Shown here: piece by piece, positions 7,634-15,144 of the stretch
How positions within the stretch are numbered: position 1 is the stretch's first letter
How the letters are laid out: every line of letters starts with the position of its first letter
NCBI GenBank assembly: GCA_964390795.1
Contig: CAYMLQ010000097.1
Span: 1-16,280 of the forward strand
Length of the DNA stretch: 16,280 nucleotides
Direction: 5' to 3'
Source: CAYMLQ01 sp964390795
GTDB taxonomy: Bacteria > Verrucomicrobiota > Kiritimatiellia > RFP12 > UBA1067
Translations under genes and position numbers: made by a program
Notes under the pieces: generated by a model
Database searches by the model: none
The model's input: the letters and a program-made list of their open reading frames with translations, nothing else
What the model was told of the DNA's origin: nothing

Positions 7634-7686
7634 GATTTAGGAGTCTAAGGGACAACAACGATATGATCGAACAAACGAGGTGTAGG

Positions 7687-10017
7687 ATGAAGCGACTGCT
7701 ATGGGGCGTGGTGTGTGCGGCGGCGGCGGGGTGCGTCTGGGCCGAAGTGAAGCGGCCGGTGGACTGGGTGAAGCCCGAGACCGACACGAAGTACTCGCGC
7801 TGGATCTACTTCTCGTCGGCGTGCCGTCCGTTCGGCATGGTGAACCTCAGCCCGGACACGCAGACGGAGGGCGACTGGGGCGCGGGCTACGTCTACACCA
7901 GCCAGGTGGTGCGCTGCTTCAGCCACATCCACGCGTGGCAGCTCGCGGGCCTGCCCGTCATGCCCGTGACCGGTGACGTGTTCGGCGAGAAGGGCATGCC
8001 CGGTTATGAGTCGGCCTATTCGCACGACGACGAGGTGATCAAGGCCGGCTATCACAAGGTGGCGCTGAAGAAGTACGGCATCACCGCGGAGCTGACCGCC
8101 ACCACGCGCGTGGGCTTCCACCGCTACACTTTCCCAGAGAAAGCGCCGCGGCGCATCCTGCTCGACACCGCCGCGCCCATCATGTACTGCGCCATGATCG
8201 GTTCGGAGGCTCGGCCGCTGCCGGACCGCACCGGCGTGGAGGGTTGGTTCACGATGGGCAAGACGTCGCGCCGGGCCAAGCCGGTGACGGTCTATTTCAC
8301 GGCGCGCTTCAGCCAGCCCTTTGCCAAGTTCGGCGCGTGGAAGGACGGCGCGCTGCTGCGCGGCTCGCCCGAGGTCGTGGACGGGCCGAACGCGGGCCAG
8401 TACGTCGAGTTCAAGCCGGGCGCGGAGCCGGTGCTGATGAAGGTGGCGCTTTCGTACGCGAGCCTCGACGGCGCGCGGCGCAACCTCGGCGCGGAGCTGC
8501 CGCACTGGGACTTCGACCGCGTGGTGAGCGAGGCGTCCGACGACTGGAATGCGTGGCTGTCGCGCATCGAGGTCGAGGGCGGCACGGCGATGCAGAGGAC
8601 CAAGTTTTACACCGACCTATGGCATGCGCTGCTCGGGCGCCGCATCGTCAGCGACACGGACGGGCAGTACCTCGACAACACGGGCGACGCGCCGCGCGTG
8701 CGCACGGTGACGCCGGCGGCGGACGGGCGCGTGTTCCCGCACCACAACTTCGACGGGTGGTGGGGCTCGCACTGGTCGCTGAACATCCTGTGGCCGCTGG
8801 CGTGGCCAGAGGTGACCGACGCCTTCTGCCAGACCATGGTGGACATGTACCGCAACGGCGGGCTGATCCCGCGCGGGCCGGCGGGCGGCAACTACACCTA
8901 TGTCATGATCGGCGACCCGTCGGCCCCCGTTTTTGTCTCGGCCTACCACAAGGGAATCCGGTCTTGGGACGTGGAAAAGGCGTACGAGGGGTTGCGCAAG
9001 AATGCCTTTCCCGGCGGCATCCGTGACCATGCGGGGTATGAGACCGGGTACGCCACGGGCGGCGGCATGATGTACTATGTGAACCGCGGCTATGTGCCGG
9101 AGGATATTCCTGGCAAAGGCGGACACCGGCAGGGCGCGGCCATGACGCTGGAATACGCGTATCAGGACTGGTGCCTCTCTCAGTTCGCGCGTTCGCTGGG
9201 CAAGGCCGAGGACGCCGACTACTTCGCGAAGCGGGCGCAGAACTACCGCAACGTGTGGGACGCGTCGGTCGGCTGGATGCGGCCGCGCACGAAAGAGGGC
9301 GGCTGGTACGAGCCCTTCGCGCCGGTGACCGTGGGCTTCGCGGCAAAGGGCTTTGTCGAGTCGACCTCGGCGGTCTACACCTTCTTCGTTCCTCACGATC
9401 CGGGCGGGCTGGCGGAACTTTTCGGCGGCCGCGACACGCTTGCGGCGCGCCTGGAGGACAATTTCAGGAAGGCCGAGCCGCGCGGCTTCATTGAAGAGCA
9501 CGGCAAGCACGGGGCGGCGTGGGTGGACTACGAGAACCAGCCCAGCACCGGGATGGCGCACCTGTTCAGCCATGCGGGCGCGCCGTGGAAGACGCAGTAC
9601 TGGGTGCGCAGAGTCCACACGGTGAATTTTGCCGAGGCGACGCCCTACACGGGTTACAACGGCGATGAGGACCAGGGGCAGATGGGGGCGCTGAGCGCCC
9701 TGATGCAGGTAGGGCTTTTCGCGTTCGACGGCGGCTGCGGCCCGAAACCGTCGTACGATATCACCACGCCGGTGTTCGACGCGGTCACGATCCATCTGCG
9801 GCCCGGCTACACGCAGGGCGGCACCTTCGTGATCCGCACCCGGAACAACGCGCCGGAGAACGTCTACATCCAGTCCGCCACCCTCAACGGCCAGCCGTGG
9901 GACAGCTTCCGTTTTCCGCACGAGGCTTTGGTCAAGGGCGGCACGCTGGAGCTGACGCTCGGCAAAGAGCCCAACAAGACCTGGGGGCTGTCGGGGGAGC
10001 CCGCCCTGCCGAAATGA
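7687..10017 (+). CDS. Exported glycoside hydrolase family 92 protein (alpha-mannosidase-like)
   Basis: 776-aa GH92 protein, predicted to remove mannose from glycans outside the cytoplasm by the family's calcium-dependent inverting mechanism. Residues 1-19 are a signal peptide (MKRLLWGVVCAAAAGCVWA); AAGC at 13-16 makes lipidation at Cys16 possible, though the lipobox is poor. The N-terminal domain has the family motif RCFSHIHAWQLAGLPVMP (76-93). In the catalytic domain, VESTSAVYTFFVPHD (557-571) is at the general-acid region (Glu558, with STSAVY where many members have GNAWQY) and GYNGDEDQGQMGALSAL (656-672) carries the acidic pair Asp660/Asp662. ATG 7687 is chosen because GAGG (7677-7680) sits six bases upstream and the signal peptide begins there; the open frame extending to 7531 lies inside the epimerase gene. 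It starts 53 bases after the epimerase stop, so operon membership is likely. It is only distantly similar to the first GH92, so this is not a recent duplication. Confidence 0.92.
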   Translation: MKRLLWGVVCAAAAGCVWAEVKRPVDWVKPETDTKYSRWIYFSSACRPFGMVNLSPDTQTEGDWGAGYVYTSQVVRCFSHIHAWQLAGLPVMPVTGDVFGEKGMPGYESAYSHDDEVIKAGYHKVALKKYGITAELTATTRVGFHRYTFPEKAPRRILLDTAAPIMYCAMIGSEARPLPDRTGVEGWFTMGKTSRRAKPVTVYFTARFSQPFAKFGAWKDGALLRGSPEVVDGPNAGQYVEFKPGAEPVLMKVALSYASLDGARRNLGAELPHWDFDRVVSEASDDWNAWLSRIEVEGGTAMQRTKFYTDLWHALLGRRIVSDTDGQYLDNTGDAPRVRTVTPAADGRVFPHHNFDGWWGSHWSLNILWPLAWPEVTDAFCQTMVDMYRNGGLIPRGPAGGNYTYVMIGDPSAPVFVSAYHKGIRSWDVEKAYEGLRKNAFPGGIRDHAGYETGYATGGGMMYYVNRGYVPEDIPGKGGHRQGAAMTLEYAYQDWCLSQFARSLGKAEDADYFAKRAQNYRNVWDASVGWMRPRTKEGGWYEPFAPVTVGFAAKGFVESTSAVYTFFVPHDPGGLAELFGGRDTLAARLEDNFRKAEPRGFIEEHGKHGAAWVDYENQPSTGMAHLFSHAGAPWKTQYWVRRVHTVNFAEATPYTGYNGDEDQGQMGALSALMQVGLFAFDGGCGPKPSYDITTPVFDAVTIHLRPGYTQGGTFVIRTRNNAPENVYIQSATLNGQPWDSFRFPHEALVKGGTLELTLGKEPNKTWGLSGEPALPK

Positions 10018-10105
10018 CGCTTCGATAAGCTGGGGTATGTGTCAGAAAAGCGACAGATTAAGGGAAAAGAAGTGCCCTGCGTACTCGATTCAACTGTCTT
10101 TCAGC

Positions 10106-10134
10106 TTGCATGAATTTCAGTAATTCAGTATTAT
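10106..10134 (+). promoter_or_regulatory. Promoter of the toxin-antitoxin pair, near-leaderless
   Basis: TTGCAT (10106-10111), a 17-base spacer, and TATTAT (10129-10134) precede the antitoxin ATG at 10142 by only seven bases, and no Shine-Dalgarno sequence is present. Two imperfect direct repeats, AATTTCAG (10113-10120) and AATTCAG (10122-10128), occupy the spacer and could be operator half-sites for the AbrB-type antitoxin. Operator function is inferred. Confidence 0.5.
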
Positions 10135-10141
10135 TGACGAC

Positions 10142-10381
10142 ATGAATACGATATTACAGGTCAATCCGAGGGGCACAATGACATTGCCCAAGGCTGTCCG
10201 GAAAATGCTGGGTATTTCCAATGGTGGCGGTATTGTTATGCTACACCTTCGTGAAAATGATGTTGTTCTCCAGCCTGCGGTAGCCTTTCCTGTTGAAATG
10301 TATACAGATACGCGCATAGCGGAGTTTGATGCCGCAGATGCCGAGCTTGGCAAGCGCCTCGCCAAGAGGGGCAAAAAGTGA
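10142..10381 (+). CDS. AbrB/MazE-type antitoxin
   Basis: 79-aa protein. Residues 4-45 have the swapped-hairpin AbrB-type DNA-binding pattern (VNPRGTMTLPKAVRKMLGI, then a beta-rich stretch ending VVLQP). The charged C-terminal tail (about 50-79, with FDAADAELGKRLAKRGKK) would contact and neutralise the toxin. Antitoxins of this kind normally also repress their own promoter. Its TGA overlaps the GTG start of the PIN gene by four bases, the classic layout of a co-translated pair. The pair is visibly more AT-rich than the genes on either side, which is compatible with horizontal acquisition. Confidence 0.85.
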   Translation: MNTILQVNPRGTMTLPKAVRKMLGISNGGGIVMLHLRENDVVLQPAVAFPVEMYTDTRIAEFDAADAELGKRLAKRGKK

Positions 10382-10779
10382 GGATCTTTCTTGATGCAAA
10401 CATCATTTTCTCGGCCGCTGACACCCGAAGCGCGACCCAACAGCTTCTTCTTTTGGCCTTGAAAAAGGGATGCGCCTTGACGAGTCCGCATGCCTGGGAA
10501 GAGGCGCGCCGGAATCTGGCGAACAAGCGTCCTCACTTACTCCCTGGCCTCGATGATATCAAAGGCCGCATCGAGTTGACCCATGCCTTGCAGGAACACT
10601 TGGATGTTGAAATCGAAGAGAAGGACAGGCCTATTTTGGCTGCGGCAGTCGCATCTGCCTGTACGCATCTCTGGACCAGCGACCGCATGCATTTCGGTCA
10701 TCTCTACAGAAAGACCGTTCAAGGCGTTCTCATCGTGTCCAGCCTGCAGCTTCTTGAAATCATCGAGAAGAAGGGATGA
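10378..10779 (+). CDS. PIN-domain toxin, VapC-like ribonuclease
   Basis: 133-aa PIN-domain protein, expected to be a magnesium-dependent RNase that blocks translation when not bound by its antitoxin. The acidic active-site positions are visible: Asp6 (FLDANI), Glu41/Glu42 (AWEEARRNL), Asp83 (KDRPILAAA) and Asp102 (TSDRMHF). The start is GTG at 10378, overlapping the antitoxin stop as GTGA and preceded by AGAGGGG inside the antitoxin gene. Length and residues indicate an intact gene. The RNA target cannot be predicted. Confidence 0.85.
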   Translation: MRIFLDANIIFSAADTRSATQQLLLLALKKGCALTSPHAWEEARRNLANKRPHLLPGLDDIKGRIELTHALQEHLDVEIEEKDRPILAAAVASACTHLWTSDRMHFGHLYRKTVQGVLIVSSLQLLEIIEKKG

Positions 10780-10847
10780 CACATACGACTGCTGATATTT
10801 GTCGAGGGCCTAGAATACCTGTCCCGCTGTAGCTTTCTTAAACCTGG

Positions 10848-10862
10848 CCGAGCCGCGCTCGG
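10848..10862 (-). terminator. Weak hairpin after the methyltransferase gene
   Basis: On the minus strand CCGAG-CGCGG-CTCGG lies 7 bases past the TAG of the methyltransferase, and flanking AACC/GGTT could add pairs. Only three T's follow, so this is at best a weak intrinsic terminator. It separates the convergent PIN-toxin and methyltransferase genes. Confidence 0.3.
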
Positions 10863-10869
10863 TTCCGCG

Positions 10870-11736
10870 CTACCGCGACCAGCGGGCGTAGGCGCCGCAG
10901 GGCGTGGGCAAGACGGCGGGCGTGCCGGTGAGCAGCATCTCGCCGGAGGCGGTCGCGCCGCCGAGGCCGGCGGCGGCCTGGCCGAGCACGTTCTGCAGCA
11001 CCACGGGCGAGTAGCCCGGCGTGTGGGCGCTCAAGAGGATGAAGAGCGGGTCGGCGCTCAGCAGCTCGCCGCAGAGGCGCAGCGTCTCGGGCAGGTCCTT
11101 CTCGATCTTGTACATCTCGTTGTTCTGGCCGCGGCCGAAGGTCGGCGGGTCGAGGATCACGGCGTCGTAGCGCCGCTCCCGGCGCGCCTCCCGGCAGAGG
11201 AACTTGTGGGCGTCGTCCGCGATCCAGCGGATCGGGTGGGACTCGAGTCCGTTGATGCGCGCATTGTCGCGCGCCCACTGCACCATGCCCTTGGAGGCGT
11301 CGAGATGGCAGACCTCCGCGCCGCCGAGGGCTGCGGCGAGAGTCGAGCCGCCGGAGTAGGCGAAGAGGTTGAGCACCTGCACGGGGCGCTGGCGCGCGTC
11401 GCAGGCGTCGCGCACGGCCGCGCGGATCCACTCCCATTGGGCGCGCTGCTCAGGGAAGATGCCGAGGTGCCCGAAGTCGGTCCCTGAGAGTTTGAAGGCG
11501 ATGCCGGCGGTGTTGATCGTCCACTCGGCGGGCAGGGCGCCGCGGTTGTGCCACTGGTTGCCCTCGGCGCGGTCGAAGGTGGCGTGGGCCTGGGCCCACG
11601 CCGAGGCGGGAAGCGCGGGCTTCCAGGCCGCCTGCGAGCAGGGGCGCGCGAGGAGGTAAGGGCCGAAGCGCTCGAGCTTCTTGCCGTCGCCGCTGTCGAG
11701 CAGGGCGTAGTCTTCGGGAAGGGGTGTAGGGGACAT
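10870..11736 (-). CDS. Class I SAM-dependent methyltransferase (RlmI/RlmK-like, COG1092 type)
   Basis: 288-aa protein with the RNA m5C/m7G-type methyltransferase fold found in the catalytic halves of RlmI and RlmK; probably a cytoplasmic rRNA methyltransferase, though the target base is not deducible. A beta-rich N-terminal region (to about 90) is followed by the SAM-binding motif VLNLFAYSGGSTLAAAL (121-137), the acidic ribose-binding loop HLDASKGMVQWARDNA (144-159), and the DPP motif AVILDPPTFGRG (192-203). No N-terminal PUA domain is present, unlike RlmI. The ATG at 11736 is preceded by GGAGAG; an in-frame GTG at 11760 is possible but lacks such a site. It begins 20 bases after the upstream redox gene stop, so the two are probably one operon. 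Confidence 0.85.
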   Translation of the reverse strand: MSPTPLPEDYALLDSGDGKKLERFGPYLLARPCSQAAWKPALPASAWAQAHATFDRAEGNQWHNRGALPAEWTINTAGIAFKLSGTDFGHLGIFPEQRAQWEWIRAAVRDACDARQRPVQVLNLFAYSGGSTLAAALGGAEVCHLDASKGMVQWARDNARINGLESHPIRWIADDAHKFLCREARRERRYDAVILDPPTFGRGQNNEMYKIEKDLPETLRLCGELLSADPLFILLSAHTPGYSPVVLQNVLGQAAAGLGGATASGEMLLTGTPAVLPTPCGAYARWSR

Positions 11737-11756
11737 GGGCTCTCCGTTTATAGAAC

Positions 11757-12932
11757 TCACGTGTGCCAGAGCAGCAGAACGGCCATGGCGGTAAAAAAGA
11801 GGCCGAGGAGGATTTTGGCGACCACCAGGTTGTTGCGGCTCCAGGAGATCAGGGCTTTGAGCTGCATGCCGCGGTGGAAGCAGAAGAAGACCACTGCCAG
11901 CGGCAGGACGAAAAGCAGGTTGTAGGTAAGGAGCAACATCCAGGTGCAGAAGTCCGAGCAGTTGTCCTTCAGCATGTACATCAGGACCGGGACATAGCTC
12001 TGGCCGGTGCAGACGCTTTCGAGGACCGTGACGCCCGCGCCGGTGACGAGGCCGCCGAGGATCGGGCCGCCGACGCCGAGGCGTGAATTCATGAAGGAGT
12101 GGATGCGGGCTTTGACTTTCTTGGGGATCTGCAGGGTCACGTCATCCGGGCGCTGCGATTTGCGGAAGCGGAAGGCGTCGCGGAAGGAGAGGACGGCGAG
12201 GGGGATCATGCAGAGGCCGAGCAGCAGCTCGATGACCTTTTTGACGAGGCTGAAATTCGGGGCCTGGCGGAAGGCGAAGAGGAGGCCGAGCCCGAGGGCC
12301 GTGTAGACGACGAACGAGGCTGTGATGAAAGAAAGGCCGACCAGCAGTCGGGTGCGGCGGGTGGCTTTGGCCACGGCCAGGATGCTCATGAAGAAGATGA
12401 GCGTCGAGATGGCGCACGGGTTGAAGCCGTCCAGCAGGCCGCCGAGGGCGACGACCGAAAAGGTGAGCGCGCTGGCGCGCGTGCGGACGGCGGCTTTAGC
12501 CTGGTCGCCCTTGATTTCGGGCGGGGCGGGCGGAGCCCAGTCCTGACGCTGGCGGCTGACGAGCGCCTCGTTGACGCAGTCGAACAGGCCGGTGGAGATT
12601 GTTTCATATCCTGAGAGAAACGTGGTGTGGTCGACCACGATCGAGATGCGGCCGTTCTCAGTGTTGTGGCAGTGCTGCTGGTAGGCGACCAGGAGCGGGA
12701 TCGTCGCCGTCTGGGTCATATCGTGCCAGACCAGCTCGTGAAGGCCTTCGAAGCGGGTCTCGAGTTCGGGAAGGACCATCCGTTTGAAACGCTCACACTC
12801 CGTGCAGCCGGGCGTCTGGAAGAGGTCGAGCCGCACCTGTTCGGCAATCTCGGCGCGGGCTAGGGGGCACGCGAAAGACATGACAAGCGCGACAGAAAGA
12901 AGGCCTGCGAAACGGAGCATACGTAATCCCAT
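11757..12932 (-). CDS. Thioredoxin-like domain fused to a DsbD/CcdA-type transmembrane electron carrier
   Basis: 391-aa inner-membrane protein. Residues 1-27 are a signal peptide (ending ACPLARA). About 30-127 is a thioredoxin/glutaredoxin-like domain with the redox pair Cys43/Cys46 in FQTPGCTECERFK, expected in the periplasm. From about 155 there are roughly seven or eight hydrophobic segments. Two membrane cysteines sit where DsbD and CcdA carry theirs: GFNPCAIS (Cys173) and ESVCTGQSYVP (Cys308). The likely role is carrying electrons from cytoplasmic thioredoxin to periplasmic acceptors, for disulfide reduction or cytochrome c maturation. Domain order is reversed relative to DsbD, which has its thioredoxin domain at the C-terminus. 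The ATG at 12932 lacks a clear ribosome binding site; the ATG at 12920 (MLRFAG...) is an equally good start for the signal peptide. It is co-directional with the methyltransferase. Confidence 0.85.
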   Translation of the reverse strand: MGLRMLRFAGLLSVALVMSFACPLARAEIAEQVRLDLFQTPGCTECERFKRMVLPELETRFEGLHELVWHDMTQTATIPLLVAYQQHCHNTENGRISIVVDHTTFLSGYETISTGLFDCVNEALVSRQRQDWAPPAPPEIKGDQAKAAVRTRASALTFSVVALGGLLDGFNPCAISTLIFFMSILAVAKATRRTRLLVGLSFITASFVVYTALGLGLLFAFRQAPNFSLVKKVIELLLGLCMIPLAVLSFRDAFRFRKSQRPDDVTLQIPKKVKARIHSFMNSRLGVGGPILGGLVTGAGVTVLESVCTGQSYVPVLMYMLKDNCSDFCTWMLLLTYNLLFVLPLAVVFFCFHRGMQLKALISWSRNNLVVAKILLGLFFTAMAVLLLWHT

Positions 12933-13069
12933 TTTGTCCGCGAACGCAACCCTATGCGTCCGCTAAGAGTGACTAGTGTAACGGGGATGGGGAGCAGATG
13001 CAAGCTAGCCGCAGCGGAGCCCAGCAACTCTTCCATTCAAATTTCAAGCTGCAGCCGGTTTATGTTGCA

Positions 13070-13122
13070 GCAAGCCCGCGAAACGCAGAGCGGAATTTTG
13101 CGAAATGTGCGTTTGGGCTTGC
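13070..13122. repeat. Interrupted inverted repeat upstream of the ADP-ribosylglycohydrolase gene
   Basis: CAAGCCC-gcg-AAACGCA (13071-13087) is complementary to TGCGTTTGGGCTTG (13108-13121) apart from a three-base bulge, with one more flanking G-C pair (13070/13122). The loop is 20 bases. It ends 65 bases before the ATG at 13188, so it could be a 5'-UTR hairpin or a repressor site; no function can be assigned. Confidence 0.6.
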
Positions 13123-13187
13123 GATGGAAGTTCGCTTGGCTCACAATTGGTGCAGATCAATTGAGTGCAGAGAAATGGGAGAGCAGA

Positions 13188-14879
13188 ATGAGCAATAAAG
13201 CACGAGTCGCGCTGGGAACCCTCTTAACAGTGGCCAGCCTGTCGCTCGCGCAGGGCGAGCGGCGGCTGTCGGTCGACGACTACCGCGACCGGATGAAGGG
13301 CGGCTGGATCGGCCAGATCATCGGCGTGGTGTGGGGCGCGCCTACGGAGTTCAAGTTCAGCGACGCGCTTATTCCAGAAGACAAGGTGCCGAAGTGGACG
13401 CCGGAGATGATCAACAATGCGTTCGGGCAGGACGACCTGTACGTGGAGATGACGTTTCTGCGTTCGCTGGAGCAGTACGGGCTGGACGTATCGATCCGGC
13501 AGGCGGGCATCGATTTCGCGAACAGCGAGTACCGGCTCTGGTGCGCCAACGAGGCGGGCCGCAACAACCTGCGCCGCGGCATCGCGCCGCCCGACAGCTC
13601 GCACCCGCGCTTCAACTCGCGGGCGAACGACATCGACTACCAGATCGAGGCGGACTTCGCGGGGCTGATCGCGCCGGGGCTGCCGAACGCGGTGATCGCG
13701 CTGGGCGAAACCTTCGGCCGGCTGATGAACTATGGCGACGGCGTGTACGGCGGGCAGTTCATGGGCGGCATGTACGCCGAGGCGTTCTTCGAGAAGGATC
13801 TCGGCAAAATCATCGACGCGGGCCTGGCCTGCATCCCGGCGGAGAGCCAGTACGCGGAGATGGTGCGCGACCTCGTGCGCTGGCACACGGAGAACCCCGG
13901 CGACTGGCAGAAGGCGTGGGCGCTCTGCCTGCAGAAGTACCGCCAGGATCCGGCCTATCAGAAAGGTTCGAACGGCGCGATCGACGTGAAGATCAACGGC
14001 GCGATGATCGTGCTGGGCATGCTCTACGGCCAGGGCGACATGGAAAAGACGGTCGTCATCTCCATGCGCGGCGGCTACGACTCCGACTGCAACCCGTCGA
14101 GCGCGGCGGGCGTGCTCGGCACGTGGGCGGGCTTCGCGAAGCTGCCGGCGCACTACACGCAGGCGCTGAAGCTGGAGCCGACGTTCTCCTACACGGCGTA
14201 CAACGTGCCGGCCTTGTTGGACGTCTGCGAGCGGCTGGCGAGACAGGTGGTGGCGCAGAAGGGCGGGCGCATGGAGAAAGACGCGGCGGGCAAGGAGTGG
14301 TTCGTGATCCCGCGCGCGGCGGCCAAACCCGGCCCCTACACGCCGACATGGCAGGCGGGGCCGGCCGCGGACTCGAGGTTCACGGCCGAGGAGTACGCGA
14401 AGATCCGCTTCAAGCCGCATCCGGCGGACGTGGGCGGCGATGACCCGACGGCGCGCGTTCAGGGTGCGCTGGACGCGCTGCTGCCCGGCTGGAAGACCAC
14501 GCCGAACGGCAAGGACATGGAGCCCGGTTATCGTGCAGAGTATCTGGGGCGCAAGCACGTCGTGATGACGCACCCGCTCAACAAAGAGGTCGGCGTGACG
14601 CTCTCGAGGCGGGTGGAGGTGCCGGCTGCGGGCGCGACGCTCGCGGTCGAGGTGGCGAATCACAGCAAGGGCGACTTCGCCTTCGTCGCGCGGGTCGACG
14701 GCAAAGAGGTCGTGCGGCAGAAGGTCGGTGGAGAGAAGGCGGCGTGGCAGACGGTCGCGGTCGACCTCGCGCCGTTCGCGGGCAAGGCGGTGGCGGTCGA
14801 ACTCGTGAACCAGCCGGACGGCTGGGCGTGCGAGGCGGCTTACTGGGGCGGGGTGGAAGTCAAGAACGCTGAACGCTGA
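13188..14879 (+). CDS. Secreted ADP-ribosylglycohydrolase-fold protein with C-terminal beta domain
   Basis: 563-aa protein. Residues 1-22 look like a modest signal peptide (VALGTLLTVASLSLAQG). About 26-325 is the all-helical ADP-ribosylglycohydrolase (DraG/COG1397) fold: MKGGWIGQIIGVVWGAP (36-52), the metal-binding aspartates Asp82/Asp83 in FGQDDLYVEMTF (79-90; many members have a TDDT-type motif here), and Asp298/Asp300 in GGYDSDCNPSSAAGVLG (295-311). About 460-563 is a beta-rich region (RVEVPAAGATLAVEVANHS, ending AAYWGGVEV) resembling a carbohydrate-binding jelly roll. Export and the appended domain make a glycan or glycoside substrate plausible instead of ADP-ribosylated protein; that is inference. 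The ATG at 13188 follows GGGAGAG (13177-13183); the longer open frame back to 12954 has no export signal or ribosome site. It is divergent from the redox gene across a 255-base spacer. Confidence 0.88.
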   Translation: MSNKARVALGTLLTVASLSLAQGERRLSVDDYRDRMKGGWIGQIIGVVWGAPTEFKFSDALIPEDKVPKWTPEMINNAFGQDDLYVEMTFLRSLEQYGLDVSIRQAGIDFANSEYRLWCANEAGRNNLRRGIAPPDSSHPRFNSRANDIDYQIEADFAGLIAPGLPNAVIALGETFGRLMNYGDGVYGGQFMGGMYAEAFFEKDLGKIIDAGLACIPAESQYAEMVRDLVRWHTENPGDWQKAWALCLQKYRQDPAYQKGSNGAIDVKINGAMIVLGMLYGQGDMEKTVVISMRGGYDSDCNPSSAAGVLGTWAGFAKLPAHYTQALKLEPTFSYTAYNVPALLDVCERLARQVVAQKGGRMEKDAAGKEWFVIPRAAAKPGPYTPTWQAGPAADSRFTAEEYAKIRFKPHPADVGGDDPTARVQGALDALLPGWKTTPNGKDMEPGYRAEYLGRKHVVMTHPLNKEVGVTLSRRVEVPAAGATLAVEVANHSKGDFAFVARVDGKEVVRQKVGGEKAAWQTVAVDLAPFAGKAVAVELVNQPDGWACEAAYWGGVEVKNAER

Positions 14880-14917
14880 AACTTCTTTCGTTTGATCAGC
14901 ACATTGAGTATTTTTTT
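14875..14917 (+). terminator. Possible intrinsic terminator after the ADP-ribosylglycohydrolase gene
   Basis: GCTGA (14875-14879, containing the stop codon) pairs with TCAGC (14896-14900), and a TATTTTTTT run follows at 14909-14917. The stem is short and the T-run starts about ten bases after it, so the fit is poor, but this is the best terminator-like signal at this gene end. Confidence 0.3.
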
Positions 14918-14955
14918 CATCGTACTGAGTGAATTGTTAACTCACTGGAGGTGTT

Positions 14956-15081
14956 ATGGTTAAAAGGAAGATATTCGAGGCGTTTGCCTCACACTTTCGA
15001 GTGACACGCAAACTGCTGGTAGGCGGTACGGGCATTCCTCTAGACGAATTTCTGGATGCGCCAGCCGAAGCGTGGCTGTAA
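14956..15081 (+). CDS. Small ORF, 41 aa, unknown function
   Basis: The ATG at 14956 follows GGAGG (14947-14951), the cleanest ribosome binding site in this spacer. The product is 41 residues: a basic start (MVKRKIFEAFASHF), then RVTRKLLVGGTGIPLDEFLDAP and a C-terminal Trp-Leu. It has no signal peptide or membrane segment. I do not recognise it. It could be an independent small protein or the remnant of a longer gene. It lies between the ADP-ribosylglycohydrolase and CheB genes, 63 bases before the CheB start, and uses more A/T-ending codons than the large neighbours. Confidence 0.45.
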   Translation: MVKRKIFEAFASHFRVTRKLLVGGTGIPLDEFLDAPAEAWL

Positions 15082-15144
15082 GCTACGCGCATTGTCAAGG
15101 GCAGGGGTCACGTAGCTGAGCGGAAAAGCAAGGATGAGGCGCTT

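Noticed and set aside
7531..7686. Long N-terminal extension of the second GH92
   Set aside because: Most of it lies inside the epimerase gene, and the signal peptide with a ribosome site starts at 7687.
10018..10105. Terminator after the second GH92 gene
   Set aside because: Only a four-base TGTC/GACA stem can be found and no T-run follows.
12954..13187. Long N-terminal extension of the ADP-ribosylglycohydrolase
   Set aside because: The added residues are not protein-like for this family and the signal peptide begins at 13188 behind a good ribosome site.
13224..14663. A 479-codon open frame on the minus strand opposite the ADP-ribosylglycohydrolase
   Set aside because: It is an antisense shadow of a clear family member with no motifs or ribosome site of its own.
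15108..15144. A tRNA-like string (GTAGCTGAGCGG) before the CheB gene
   Set aside because: It resembles a D-arm but no acceptor stem, anticodon arm or T-arm can be built around it.
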